This document shows positions 36,921 to 45,158 of a stretch of DNA of 64,000 bases, one piece after another. Below the pieces are notes generated by a model, which ran no database searches, was not told the DNA's origin, and was given only the letters and a program-made list of their open reading frames with translations. This stretch comes from Gemmatimonadaceae bacterium. Its GTDB lineage: Bacteria > Gemmatimonadota > Gemmatimonadetes > Gemmatimonadales > Gemmatimonadaceae. The DNA lies in assembly GCA_035633115.1 (NCBI GenBank), contig DASQFN010000122.1, positions 51,371 to 115,370 on the forward strand. The letters are read 5' to 3'. Position 1 is the first letter of the stretch. Every line of letters begins with the position of its first letter. The translations under genes were made by a program, and so were the position numbers.

Positions 36921-37294
36921 CAGGCCACCTCCTCGCGCCAGGTGAGCGCGCGCACGGCCGCGTGGTCGAGGAGCCTTCTCACGAATCCCATCGGGACCGC
37001 CGGAGACGCAGCGACCAAAACGATGTCATCGCCTCCCGCCGGGCCGATGGCGAGGTTGGCTTCCGTGCACTCGCACGAGATTGCACGCCAGCTTCCGAGC
37101 GGAAGATGTCGCATTGCCCTGCTCGCCTCAGCTCCAATCGCCCCGAGTGCCGCGCCGATCTCCACGCTGACATCCCGGCCGAGACGGTCGATGTACATTC
37201 CGGCGCTCACACCCCCTGCCGAATCGAGCAGCAGGACGGTCTGGTCGCCATCACCGATGATCTCGACGAATGCCAGCTGCGCGCTCTCATCCAT
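36920..37294 (-). CDS. Roadblock/LC7-like protein, divergent
   Basis: 124 residues with the same strand-helix-strand plan as the two following genes but a weaker match: FVEIIGDGDQTVLLLDSAGGVSAG is split by a shorter first helix, DVSVEIGAALGAIGAEASRAM is the central helix, and ANLAIGPAGGDDIVLVAASPAV forms the last strands. Roadblock membership is inferred from pattern and context. It overlaps the PATAN gene by 8 bases. Confidence 0.65.
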   Translation of the reverse strand: MDESAQLAFVEIIGDGDQTVLLLDSAGGVSAGMYIDRLGRDVSVEIGAALGAIGAEASRAMRHLPLGSWRAISCECTEANLAIGPAGGDDIVLVAASPAVPMGFVRRLLDHAAVRALTWREEVA

Positions 37295-38030
37295 GCGCCA
37301 TCGCCTCTGTGGGCGCGGCAGCGACGATGAGCCCCGTGCAGGTCATCCCGTACACGGTTCGCGCGACCTCGAACTCGCTCACTCCGAGTATCGAGGCTAT
37401 CTCACGCAGATTCCGCTCACCATCGATCATCGTCAGCACCTCCCACTCACCTGGTCGCAAATCGATCGACGCGTACGGCTCGTCTCCGGGCGGAGCGAGT
37501 TGTGGAATTACGAACGCGTCGGGAATCCTGTCTGCCATGCGCGACCACTCGTCGATTCTGCGTGCTCCCTCCATCAGCAAGGACTCGGTGCTCACGCGAA
37601 CCGCCGCCGCACCGTCGAAGTCGCCGCTCTCACCGTCGGTGAAGGAAAATCCTCCCTCTTTCCACGAAAAGAGCTCGAATACAACGCTCTCGATCTGCAA
37701 CCGCATGTAACGATCGACGTCGCGCCGGGATACCGCGCCCTGCGCCACGAGAATCTCTCCCAACAGGCGCTTGTCGCCACGCCGCTGCGTCGCGCGGGCC
37801 TCGCGAAGCTGCAGCTCGGTAACCTTGTCCGCCTTCAGGAGGAGGACGCCGAGAGTATGCGGATTGTCACGCATCGTAGCGTGGACCACCGCGCCCGACC
37901 GGAAATACACATAACCCTCGCTGCCCCGCGCGGCAGAATGCACGCGCAGTCGTCCGCTCTTCCGCGCCAGGTCGAGCAGCTGGAATACGTCGTGAATGCC
38001 GATGTCCTGGAGAGGTCCTTCGATTGCCAC
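37287..38030 (-). CDS. PATAN (DUF4388) domain protein
   Basis: The 247-residue product starts at a GTG overlapping the TPR gene stop (TAGTG) and reads MAIEGPLQDIGIHDVFQLLD, a standard PATAN start. The domain has RKSGRLRVHSAARGSEGYVYF and LFSWKEGGFSFTDG, with an inserted segment (about 65-105, VLLLKADKVTELQLREA to LLGEILVAQGAVS) like the general-secretory/MshEN-type helical insert. A winged-helix-like end follows (TMIDGERNLREIASILGVSEF). It lacks the TPRs of its paralogue at 34341. Likely a regulatory adaptor. Confidence 0.85.
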   Translation of the reverse strand: MAIEGPLQDIGIHDVFQLLDLARKSGRLRVHSAARGSEGYVYFRSGAVVHATMRDNPHTLGVLLLKADKVTELQLREARATQRRGDKRLLGEILVAQGAVSRRDVDRYMRLQIESVVFELFSWKEGGFSFTDGESGDFDGAAAVRVSTESLLMEGARRIDEWSRMADRIPDAFVIPQLAPPGDEPYASIDLRPGEWEVLTMIDGERNLREIASILGVSEFEVARTVYGMTCTGLIVAAAPTEAMAHG

Positions 38031-39961
38031 TAGATGTTCTCCAGGCGCGTCAGGTGACTGTACTTCCGCGCCGCGGCGTGATTCGGGTTGAACTTCAGAA
38101 CACGCGCGAATGCTCGCGCGGCGTCACGGGTGCGCTTGAGATCGAGGAGCGCTTCGCCGAGAACGATCAGGGCTGCGAAGTGGTACACATTCGATCTCAG
38201 CAATCCCACGACGCGGCGGAGCGCGTCACGTGGCCGCCCCATCGCTCGGTGAACCGCGGCAAGCTCGACTGCGACAGCCTCGTCCGACGGACCCGCACCA
38301 AGAGCGGCTGACAGCTCCTTTTCCGCGACGTCGTAATCGCCGCGCGCGGCAGAACAGCGCGCCAGCAGGACCATGCCTTCTTTCTCGTCAGCGCCTCTCG
38401 CCATGGCGCGCCTGGTCTCGGCCATCGCCCGCTCGTGCAAACCCTTCGATAGGTAGTCGCGCCCAAGCGTATAGTCGGGCACTGCCGCTCCGGCCGCACC
38501 CATTGTCGCCACTGCCGCAGTGCTTTCGGGAGAATCCATCTCCAGAATCATGGTCTCCGCCTGTGCCCGCGGATCGAGGCGGTGCGCCTGCTCCGCGCAT
38601 TCCGCAGCGCCGGCTTCGTCACCGAGGCCCGCGAATGCTGCGCTCAATGTGACATGCGCATGTGCAAGCGTAGGCTCGGCCTGAACCGCGCGGACGCACG
38701 CATCACGCGCCCGCGCATGATCCCCGAACTCGAGCAGCACGCGTCCGATGCCGCTCCAGGCGCGCGGGTGATCGGGATGGTCGTGCAGCAGACTTCGATA
38801 AGCATCGAGCGCGAGCTGTAGATGTCCCTGGCGAAAGAGCGCCAGAGCGAGGTTGAGTCGGGCACTCTCGAGAGAAGCGTCGTCGCGGACAGCCCGCCTG
38901 AAACAGTTCGTCGCCTCACGAACATGGCCGCCATCCCAGAGCAGCGCGCCGAGATTGTTCTGCCCAGCCGCGTACGCCTTTGCTCGCCCGATACAGCTTC
39001 GGAAAGTCTGCTCTGCCTCGGATGTGCGACCAAGAAGGTAAAGCGCAATTCCACGCTGATTGAGAACCCGTGGAGACGCACCGCCAAGACTGATCCGCCT
39101 CTCGCACGCAGCGAGGGCATCCGCGGGTCGGCGCAGAAAAAGGTGGAGGCTGGCGATCGACTCGAGTGCTGCACCCGGATCTTCCCCGCTCTCCAAAGCT
39201 GCGCGGCATTCTCTCAAAGCCTCTGCGTGATAACCTTTTACCCGGAGCGCCAGCGCCAGCGTGAGGTGCGGGCTACCGATGGAGGCTTTCGCTTCGTCTG
39301 CAGGAGCGCCTCGCTTTACGGCGCTGTTCCCTGCCCGCAGAGTATCGAGGGAGAGGTTTGCCTCTGCGCGGGTGAGGCGTGGGTTCAGCGCCACCGCCCG
39401 TCGGTTTGCTTCCCGCGCCTCCTCGAGCATCCCCAGGTCCCCGAGGATGAAGCCCGCGAGATAGTGCGAGTCGGGGTTCGCGGGGTTGAGATCGATGGAC
39501 CGCCGCAGAAACCGGAGCGCTTCCTCGCCGCTGCCGCGATTGTAGAGAATCTCGGCAATGAAGAAATGAAGCACCGAGCTCTCGGGGTCGTGCTGAAGCG
39601 CGCGGCGGAACTTCGCCTCGGCGAGATCGAGATTCCCCGTGCTCTTCTGGGCTATTCCGCTCTCGACGAGCGCACTGATGTCGTCCGGAGCTTCCACAAG
39701 GCGCTGCTCGAGGTCGGCGGTCCGCTGTTCCAGCAGCCCCGCTTCACCATACGCGATTTCCAGATTCCGCCGGGCAACCCGCATTCGCTCGTCGAGGGCA
39801 AGTGCCCGGGAAAACGCGGCGATTGCCTCGTCGAACATACCGCGCCGAAAGTAGAGCACGCCGAGGTTGTTCTGCGCCCCGGGATCGGTCGCGTCGATGC
39901 GTCGCGCGAAGGTCCGGAGGATCTCGACCTGTGCCGTCGTTGCGGCGCGAGGCTCGGGCAT
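38030..39961 (-). CDS. Large TPR-repeat protein
   Basis: 643 residues, no signal peptide and no membrane segment. Almost the entire chain is TPR, about 15 hairpins, beginning NNLGVLYFRRGMFDEAIAAF and ending with a half repeat (LKFNPNHAAARKYSHL). A less regular stretch lies at about 470-500. It is probably a cytoplasmic scaffold for the signalling proteins of this block. It is coupled to cheC (TGATG) and to the PATAN gene (TAGTG), so the three are translated together. Confidence 0.88.
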   Translation of the reverse strand: MPEPRAATTAQVEILRTFARRIDATDPGAQNNLGVLYFRRGMFDEAIAAFSRALALDERMRVARRNLEIAYGEAGLLEQRTADLEQRLVEAPDDISALVESGIAQKSTGNLDLAEAKFRRALQHDPESSVLHFFIAEILYNRGSGEEALRFLRRSIDLNPANPDSHYLAGFILGDLGMLEEAREANRRAVALNPRLTRAEANLSLDTLRAGNSAVKRGAPADEAKASIGSPHLTLALALRVKGYHAEALRECRAALESGEDPGAALESIASLHLFLRRPADALAACERRISLGGASPRVLNQRGIALYLLGRTSEAEQTFRSCIGRAKAYAAGQNNLGALLWDGGHVREATNCFRRAVRDDASLESARLNLALALFRQGHLQLALDAYRSLLHDHPDHPRAWSGIGRVLLEFGDHARARDACVRAVQAEPTLAHAHVTLSAAFAGLGDEAGAAECAEQAHRLDPRAQAETMILEMDSPESTAAVATMGAAGAAVPDYTLGRDYLSKGLHERAMAETRRAMARGADEKEGMVLLARCSAARGDYDVAEKELSAALGAGPSDEAVAVELAAVHRAMGRPRDALRRVVGLLRSNVYHFAALIVLGEALLDLKRTRDAARAFARVLKFNPNHAAARKYSHLTRLENI

Positions 39962-40617
39962 CAGCTCAACCGCACCGCGCGAAAGATCGCCGTGAATGAA
40001 TCGGAATCCGGCAGGAGCAGAAAGAATCCGCGGAACCGCTCTCCGATTTCCTCGAAGGTGAACTCGGTCTCGACGCAGCAGACTGCGATGTCATCAGACA
40101 ACGCTGCCACGCATTCCATCAGAATCTCACTCGTCGTAGCGATCCGAAAGCGCGGCGGCGAGGGCATGAGCTGCATCTCGAGGAAGTCGCTGAGAGCCGT
40201 CATGTAGGCTCCTCCGAGAATATTGCCGGCTTCTCTGAGAGCGGACTCCTCGAGCAGGGTGAAAGGGCCATCGCCGGCACGTCGCTCGCGGCGGAGCATC
40301 AGATCGGCGAGCCGGCGCGCGGTCGCCACCGGCAGGGCGAGCAGCGTTTGCCCGTTCAGCGAGCCCTGCATGTCCATCATCACGCCGACGATCGGCACGT
40401 CGGCCGCCGCTATCTCGGGGACGAGCTCGGCCAGCTGGCCGACGTTTACCGTCGGGACGTCGATCATGATCCGCGCGCCGGTCATCAGAGAGAGCGCCGT
40501 TGCAGCGTGGCCGGCGCCGATGTTCGCTACCTCCTTGAGCGCGTCGAGACGCGCCGGCGACAGCGAGCGGAGAGCGCTGGAGCCAAAAGTCACTTCAGGT
40601 AGCCTGGTATTCTGCAT
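39961..40617 (-). CDS. cheC: CheC-family CheY-P phosphatase
   Basis: 218 residues. Both phosphatase motifs of CheC are present: Glu29...Asn32 in KEVANIGAGHAATAL and Glu129...Asn132 in LREAGNILGGAYMTAL, the second on a pseudo-symmetric helix. Such proteins remove phosphate from CheY-P and, in Bacillus, partner with the deamidase CheD, which is not seen here. No CheZ is seen, so this is the probable signal-termination enzyme of the block. It lies 8 bases after cheA. Confidence 0.9.
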   Translation of the reverse strand: MQNTRLPEVTFGSSALRSLSPARLDALKEVANIGAGHAATALSLMTGARIMIDVPTVNVGQLAELVPEIAAADVPIVGVMMDMQGSLNGQTLLALPVATARRLADLMLRRERRAGDGPFTLLEESALREAGNILGGAYMTALSDFLEMQLMPSPPRFRIATTSEILMECVAALSDDIAVCCVETEFTFEEIGERFRGFFLLLPDSDSFTAIFRAVRLS

Positions 40618-40625
40618 TTGCCCGC

Positions 40626-42389
40626 CTAGGCGACGCCGCGCGTATCGAGAATCAGCGCCGGCGCTCCGGTGGAAAGAATCGTTGCCCCGCTGAACAGCTG
40701 CGGCATTCCGCGCGCGGGATCGAATGGCTTGACTACGATTTCCTGCTGCCCGACGAATTCGTCCACCACCAGCGCCGACCGACGCTCGGAGAAATCGAGT
40801 ACGACCATATGGCCAGCACCGTTCGGGCGCGGTGGATGCCCGAGTCGAGCCCGCAAATGCACCACCGGCATCGTCTCGCCACGAATGGAGACAACTTCCC
40901 GTCCGTCCTCGACGCTCGACATTTCGGGCGTCAACACCATCGTTTCCACTACGTGAGTGATTGGAAGCGCGTAGGTCTCGCCCGCAACTCTGGCCAGCAG
41001 CGCGTGGATGATCGCCAGCGTGACCGGCAGTCGAATCGTCATCGTGGTGCCCCTGCCCAAGGCAGTCGTGAGCTCCACCGAGCCGCCCAGCGATCGCACC
41101 TTTGTCGCGACAACATCGAGTCCCACCCCTCGTCCTGAAATCCTCGATACGCGCGCCGACGTAGAGAATCCAGGTTGCGCGATCAGGTCCAGAAGCTCAC
41201 CGTCAGTCAGATTTTCCTGAGCGGGCGACACGAGATTTGCGGCACGGGCACGCTCGAGGACTTTCCGTGCATCTATCCCGCACCCGTCGTCACTGACGTG
41301 GATCACGACGGCGGAGCGCTCTCGCTCAGCGGAGAGGACGAGCTTGCCGATCTTGGGCTTGCCGGCATCCCTTCGCGCCGACGGAGACTCGACTCCGTGA
41401 TCGAGCGAATTCCTCAGCAGGTGCATCACCGGGTCACCGATCTCGTCCAGCACCGATTTGTCGACTTCGATGTCTGTGCCCCGTAATTCAAGCACCACCT
41501 GCTTGCCCAGCTCGTGCGCGGTGTCGCGGACAAGACGCTCGAAGCGCTCGAATGCCTGGCCGACAGGCACCATGCGACTTTTCGTGATCTCGTCCTGAAG
41601 ATTGCCGATGAGCCTCGACGCCTGGGTAACGACTTCCACCAGCGGCTGCGCGCCTGATTGTCGCACCAGCTCGGTCAGGCGCCCGCGCGCGATCACGAGC
41701 TCGCCGACGAGATTCATCAGCGTGTCGAGTCGCTCGGCGTCGACACGCACGCTTCGACGAGTTTCCATCCCACCGGCGGAGAACATGGGTATTACCGGAG
41801 TCTTCCGCGCAGGAGTGTTGCGCAGCGGAGCGTTGCGTACTGGAGTGTTGCGCAGCGGAGCGTTGCTTACGGGAGTGTTGCGCAGGGGAGTGTCGCGCAC
41901 AGGAGTGTCGCGCACAGGAGTGTGACGCGGACCCCGCGCGGAACCGGGATCCGAAGCCGCGGCGGCCGGCCATTCCATCGTCGGCATGAGCGACGCTGCG
42001 ACGTCAGAATCTCCCGCGCCGGCCAGCGACTCGAGCATCTCGACTGCGGGCGTCAAGTCGGGATTGGCATTCCTGTCGCGCGAGACAATAACTACCGCGC
42101 TCTCGAGGGCATCGACCGCGTCGAACAGGACGTCGATCACCGCCGGCGAGGGCGACGTCTCATCCCGACGCATCTTTTCGAGGAGAGTCTCCAGCGCATG
42201 GGACAGATCGCGAATGGACTGGTACCCCATCGCGGCGCTCATGCCTTTCATGTTGTGCACCGCCCTGAACAACGCCGAGACGTGCTCGGGCCCGGCGCCC
42301 CGCTCGATGGCGAGGAGCGCATTGTTCATCTCCGTCAGCCGCTCCCGTGCTTCGGCGCGGAACAGCTCGGAGTAACGCGCCGCGTTCAC
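40626..42389 (-). CDS. cheA: Chemotaxis histidine kinase CheA
   Basis: 587 residues, GTG start abutting the cheY stop. P1 Hpt domain at about 1-110 with His45 in FRAVHNMKGMSAAMGY; no recognisable P2 CheY-binding domain, its place being taken by a linker of pentapeptide repeats (about 150-205); P3 dimerisation (RVDAERLDTLMNLVGELVIA); P4 kinase with DPVMHLLRNSLDHGVES, VSDDGCGIDARK and SGRGVGLDVV; P5 CheW-like domain to the end. It should pass phosphate to CheY (42390) and CheB (32782). No chemoreceptor gene is nearby. Confidence 0.96.
   Translation of the reverse strand: MNAARYSELFRAEARERLTEMNNALLAIERGAGPEHVSALFRAVHNMKGMSAAMGYQSIRDLSHALETLLEKMRRDETSPSPAVIDVLFDAVDALESAVVIVSRDRNANPDLTPAVEMLESLAGAGDSDVAASLMPTMEWPAAAASDPGSARGPRHTPVRDTPVRDTPLRNTPVSNAPLRNTPVRNAPLRNTPARKTPVIPMFSAGGMETRRSVRVDAERLDTLMNLVGELVIARGRLTELVRQSGAQPLVEVVTQASRLIGNLQDEITKSRMVPVGQAFERFERLVRDTAHELGKQVVLELRGTDIEVDKSVLDEIGDPVMHLLRNSLDHGVESPSARRDAGKPKIGKLVLSAERERSAVVIHVSDDGCGIDARKVLERARAANLVSPAQENLTDGELLDLIAQPGFSTSARVSRISGRGVGLDVVATKVRSLGGSVELTTALGRGTTMTIRLPVTLAIIHALLARVAGETYALPITHVVETMVLTPEMSSVEDGREVVSIRGETMPVVHLRARLGHPPRPNGAGHMVVLDFSERRSALVVDEFVGQQEIVVKPFDPARGMPQLFSGATILSTGAPALILDTRGVA
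41797..41931. repeat. 15-bp tandem repeat inside cheA (interdomain linker)
   Basis: Nine units of 15 bases, the plus-strand consensus being GGAGTGTTGCGCAGC, starting at 41797 and every 15 bases to 41917 (last unit partial). On the coding strand it encodes pentapeptides of the form TPVRN, TPLRN, APLRN, TPVRD. Units differ by up to five bases but never by length. It lies where P2 and its linkers would be. Confidence 0.9.
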
Positions 42390-42752
42390 TTACCCAAGCA
42401 CACGCTGCACCGCCTCCAGCACCCTGCTCGGCTGAAACGGCTTGACGACAAAATCCTTGGCGCCCGCCTGTATCGCTTCGGCTACAAGTGCCTGCTGTCC
42501 CATGGCGCTGCACATCAGCACCCGGGCCTGCGGATCGAACTGCGTTATCGCCCGCACCGCCTCAATGCCGCCCATATCGGGCATGATGATGTCCATCGTC
42601 ACGAGATCGGGCTTGAGTGACCGGTACTTCGCGACGGCCTCGGTTCCCGATTCAGCTTCGCCAACGACATCGAGACCAGCTTGAGTCAGGATGTCGCTGA
42701 TCATCGTTCGCATGAACACCGCGTCGTCGCACACCAGAACCGTACTGTTCAC
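42390..42752 (-). CDS. cheY: CheY-type response regulator
   Basis: 120 residues, a stand-alone receiver domain: VLVCDDAVFMRTMI, phospho-acceptor Asp in LVTMDIIMPDMGG, the Ser in VLMCSAMG and Lys in FVVKPFQ. No output domain. The GTG at 42752 with a GGGGGA Shine-Dalgarno sequence is the start; a longer frame upstream overlaps cheW in another reading. It lies between cheW and cheA, the usual output of this kinase; what it acts on here (flagellar switch, pili or other) is not shown by the window. Confidence 0.93.
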   Translation of the reverse strand: MNSTVLVCDDAVFMRTMISDILTQAGLDVVGEAESGTEAVAKYRSLKPDLVTMDIIMPDMGGIEAVRAITQFDPQARVLMCSAMGQQALVAEAIQAGAKDFVVKPFQPSRVLEAVQRVLG

Positions 42753-42763
42753 ATTGTCCCCCT

Positions 42764-43207
42764 TCAGGCAAGAGCGATTTGCACCATCGCGCCAAGATCG
42801 ATCAGCGCGTCGATTGACACATCCCTGTCCAGCACACCTATGTCGTGCACCTCGTCCACAACCACGCCGGCAACCCGGGTTCCACGCTCGACGAGCAGAA
42901 TGCTCGCGGTGGCATCGTCGGCCGGCACGCCGTATTCCGACATTGCCGCATCGAGCACAGTCACGATGCTGCCTCGGAGATTGATGAGCCCGCGCACCTG
43001 GCGGGGCGATCCCGGCAAAGGCGTCGCCGGCTGGACCGGAATCACCTCGCGCACCGAGCCGAGGCCGGCGCAATGGCGCCGCCCGGCGAGCGTGAACACC
43101 AGGACCTTTACGTTTGCGTAGGTCTCAGCCGCGGGCTCGCGCGGATTGCGAAGCTCGCTCGGGCTGTCGGTCTCGGGGAGTGCCGGTCTAGCTGCTGCGC
43201 TGGTCAT
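42764..43207 (-). CDS. cheW: CheW-like coupling protein
   Basis: 147 residues. After a 30-residue Pro-rich start, the SH3-like CheW fold reads KVLVFTLAGRRHCAGLGSV, EVIPVQPATPLPGSP, VRGLINLRGSIVTVLD and VAGVVVDEVHDIGVLDRD. It couples receptors to CheA. It starts inside the end of rluD (20-base overlap), the first gene of the chemosensory block. Confidence 0.93.
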   Translation of the reverse strand: MTSAAARPALPETDSPSELRNPREPAAETYANVKVLVFTLAGRRHCAGLGSVREVIPVQPATPLPGSPRQVRGLINLRGSIVTVLDAAMSEYGVPADDATASILLVERGTRVAGVVVDEVHDIGVLDRDVSIDALIDLGAMVQIALA

Positions 43208-44177
43208 AGAAGCCGAGGGCGACCATCGGATCCTCGGCTTCAGGCAACCCGGAGCCTTCGGCTATCGCGGAGAGCGAGCGCTTCAGATCCTCGGGTAGCG
43301 GTGAGCGGATGTCCATCGGCGCGCCAGTGATTGGATGAGTGAACGCGAGCCACGCCGCATGCAGAAAATGCCTACGGGGCGGAAGCCCGGCGATTCGCCT
43401 TCCTCCACCTCCGCCGTAGGTGTCGTCACCGATCACCGGGTGTCCGACCGACGCGAGATGAACGCGAATCTGGTGGGTCCGCCCTGTGTGCAGATGAGCG
43501 CGCAGCAGGTCTCCCGATCCAAAGCGGGCGAGCCGGACAAAATCCGTTCTCGCCTGCCTTCCGCTACTGACGATTGCCATACGCTTTCGGTCTCGCGGGT
43601 CACGGGCGATGGGGCGGTCGACCGTGAGCGTGTCGCCGGCCAGATGGCCCCAGATCATCACCGCATACCTCCGGTGTACCCTCCGCGCAGCGAGAGCAGC
43701 GGACAGAATCCGGTGCGCCCGCTCGGTCTTTGCGACTATCAGAAGCCCCGATGTTTCCTTGTCCAGGCGATGAATTATGCCCGCCCGGTCTGCGGCCGTG
43801 CCCGCCGCGAGGTCGGCGCCCCTGCCGAGCAGCGCATGCACCAGCGTTCCGGACCAGTTGCCGGGCGCCGGATGCACCACCATGCCCGCTGGTTTGTCGA
43901 TCACCACCAGAGCATCGTCCTCATAGGCGATCGACAGTGGAATGGCTTCGCCGACGATCTCGCGCGTGACGGCCTCGGGCTGTTCCACGATGACGACGTC
44001 ACCGGTGACCGGACGGTAGCTGGCCTTTTCGCGCCGGCCGTTCACAGTGACGTTGCCGTTGGCGATGAGAGTCGCCGCGTGGTTCCGCGAAATGTCGACG
44101 CGCTGGGCCACAAGCAAGTCGAGGCGGACGTTACCGTCCGCCTCGATCAGATACTCGCTGCGCCGGGCGGGAGTCAG
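43188..44177 (-). CDS. rluD: 23S rRNA pseudouridine synthase, RluD type
   Basis: RluA-family synthase, probably making pseudouridines in 23S rRNA helix 69. An S4 RNA-binding domain (VRLDLLVAQRVDISRNHAATLI, split) is followed by the synthase core with the catalytic Asp in GIIHRLDKETSGLLIVAKT, then RAHLHTGRTHQIRVHLASVGHPVIGDD. The start is unclear: no ATG, GTG or TTG lies between the lspA stop and the S4 domain. A CTG at 44177 overlaps the lspA stop as CTGA and is used here; a TTG at 44117 would cut off the start of S4. A 9-bp hairpin (44121-44144) lies between the two. Confidence 0.9.
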   Translation of the reverse strand: MTPARRSEYLIEADGNVRLDLLVAQRVDISRNHAATLIANGNVTVNGRREKASYRPVTGDVVIVEQPEAVTREIVGEAIPLSIAYEDDALVVIDKPAGMVVHPAPGNWSGTLVHALLGRGADLAAGTAADRAGIIHRLDKETSGLLIVAKTERAHRILSAALAARRVHRRYAVMIWGHLAGDTLTVDRPIARDPRDRKRMAIVSSGRQARTDFVRLARFGSGDLLRAHLHTGRTHQIRVHLASVGHPVIGDDTYGGGGGRRIAGLPPRRHFLHAAWLAFTHPITGAPMDIRSPLPEDLKRSLSAIAEGSGLPEAEDPMVALGFYDQRSS

Positions 44178-44755
44178 ATGTCGGTGCCTGTGCGCGATAC
44201 GGGGGAAACCGACGACGCAGGAACGGTGGCCACTTCCTTGGCCATCTCGTGGTCTCCAAGGGTGGCTTCGTCGGCGTTCTCGTCGCCCCACAGAACCCAG
44301 GCGAGAAGAAATGCGCCGGTACTCACAGCCATGTCGGCAACGTTGAATGTCGGCCACCGCATGTCGCCGATTCCGACATCGATGAAATCAACAACGCCAG
44401 CGGCGGATCGGATGCGATCGATGAGATTGCCAATCGCGCCACCACACACCAGTGCGATCGCCAGCGTACGGACCAGGTCGCCTTCCCTCGTCGCGCGGTA
44501 CAGGCGGCCGAGAATGAACAAAGCGCCCACCGTCAGCGCCATGAAAATCCAGCGTGAGTACGCGCCGAGGTGCAGCCCGAATGCCGCGCCCGGATTGTAT
44601 ACGAGAGTCAGACGCACAGCAGTGCCGAGCAGCTCGTGCGGCATCCTCTGCGGGAAAAGCGCGTAAACGGCCAGCAATTTGGTGATGACGTCTGCGACGA
44701 CCACCACCAAAACAACTGTCCAGAATAGCGGCGAGTTAGCTCTGCCTCTTTGCAT
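44174..44755 (-). CDS. lspA: Lipoprotein signal peptidase
   Basis: Aspartic inner-membrane protease removing signal peptides from prolipoproteins. The 193-residue product starts at the ATG 44755 with GAGGAAG upstream, overlapping the DksA-like gene by 20 bases. It has four membrane helices, the VYNPGAAFGL motif, and the catalytic pair Asp113 (GNLIDRI) and Asp141 (FNVADMAVSTG). A 30-residue hydrophilic tail is extra. The window encodes several lipoproteins that would need it. Confidence 0.95.
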   Translation of the reverse strand: MQRGRANSPLFWTVVLVVVVADVITKLLAVYALFPQRMPHELLGTAVRLTLVYNPGAAFGLHLGAYSRWIFMALTVGALFILGRLYRATREGDLVRTLAIALVCGGAIGNLIDRIRSAAGVVDFIDVGIGDMRWPTFNVADMAVSTGAFLLAWVLWGDENADEATLGDHEMAKEVATVPASSVSPVSRTGTDI

Positions 44756-45158
44756 CTTCCTCACGCTGCTTGCAGTCGATGCAGAATCGCGCATGCGGCA
44801 ATGCGTCGAGCCGCTCGTAGGCGATGTCCTGGCCGCAGTTGTGGCACTTCCCGAACGTCTCGGGTGAGCGGTAGAGTCGCCGCAGCGCCTCATCGAGATG
44901 CCAGAGGAAACGGCCCTCCTGGCTCGCGAAGAGAAACGCCTTTTCCCTCTCCATTGCGTCGGTGCCCTGATCCGCCATGTGGAACGAGTACGCGCTCAGG
45001 TCCCCGTCGGCACTCTGCGGCGTCGACCCGAAGGTCTCGTCGTAGTGCCCGAGCTCCTTGAGAACTCGCTTGCGCTCATCCATCAGGCGCTTCTCGAAAT
45101 GATCGAGCAGCTTCTTCGTCATTGGCTTCTGCTTCTTAACGGCAACGGGTGATGCCAT
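44736..45158 (-). CDS. DksA/TraR-family C4 zinc-finger protein
   Basis: 140 residues. A helical coiled-coil part (KLLDHFEKRLMDERKRVLKEL) is followed by a C4 zinc finger: Cys in KCHNCGQDI and FCIDCKQREE. In DksA the coiled-coil tip carries two Asp that enter the RNA polymerase secondary channel; here the loop reads SADGDLSAYSFHMADQGTDAM, and a strict tip match is not certain. It starts right at the ileS stop (TAGATG), as RsbD/DksA-like genes near ileS and lspA do in other phyla. Confidence 0.85.
   Translation of the reverse strand: MASPVAVKKQKPMTKKLLDHFEKRLMDERKRVLKELGHYDETFGSTPQSADGDLSAYSFHMADQGTDAMEREKAFLFASQEGRFLWHLDEALRRLYRSPETFGKCHNCGQDIAYERLDALPHARFCIDCKQREEDAKRQS

Noticed and set aside
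38822..40207. A 461-codon plus-strand frame opposite the large TPR gene and cheC
   Set aside because: Shadow of TPR codons; no start signal or conserved motif.
41797..41931. CRISPR array
   Set aside because: The 15-base units are contiguous, without spacers, and keep the cheA reading frame.
42753..43073. Upstream extension of the cheY frame, which would make a 227-residue protein
   Set aside because: The extra residues are the cheW gene read in another frame; the receiver domain starts at the GTG 42752.
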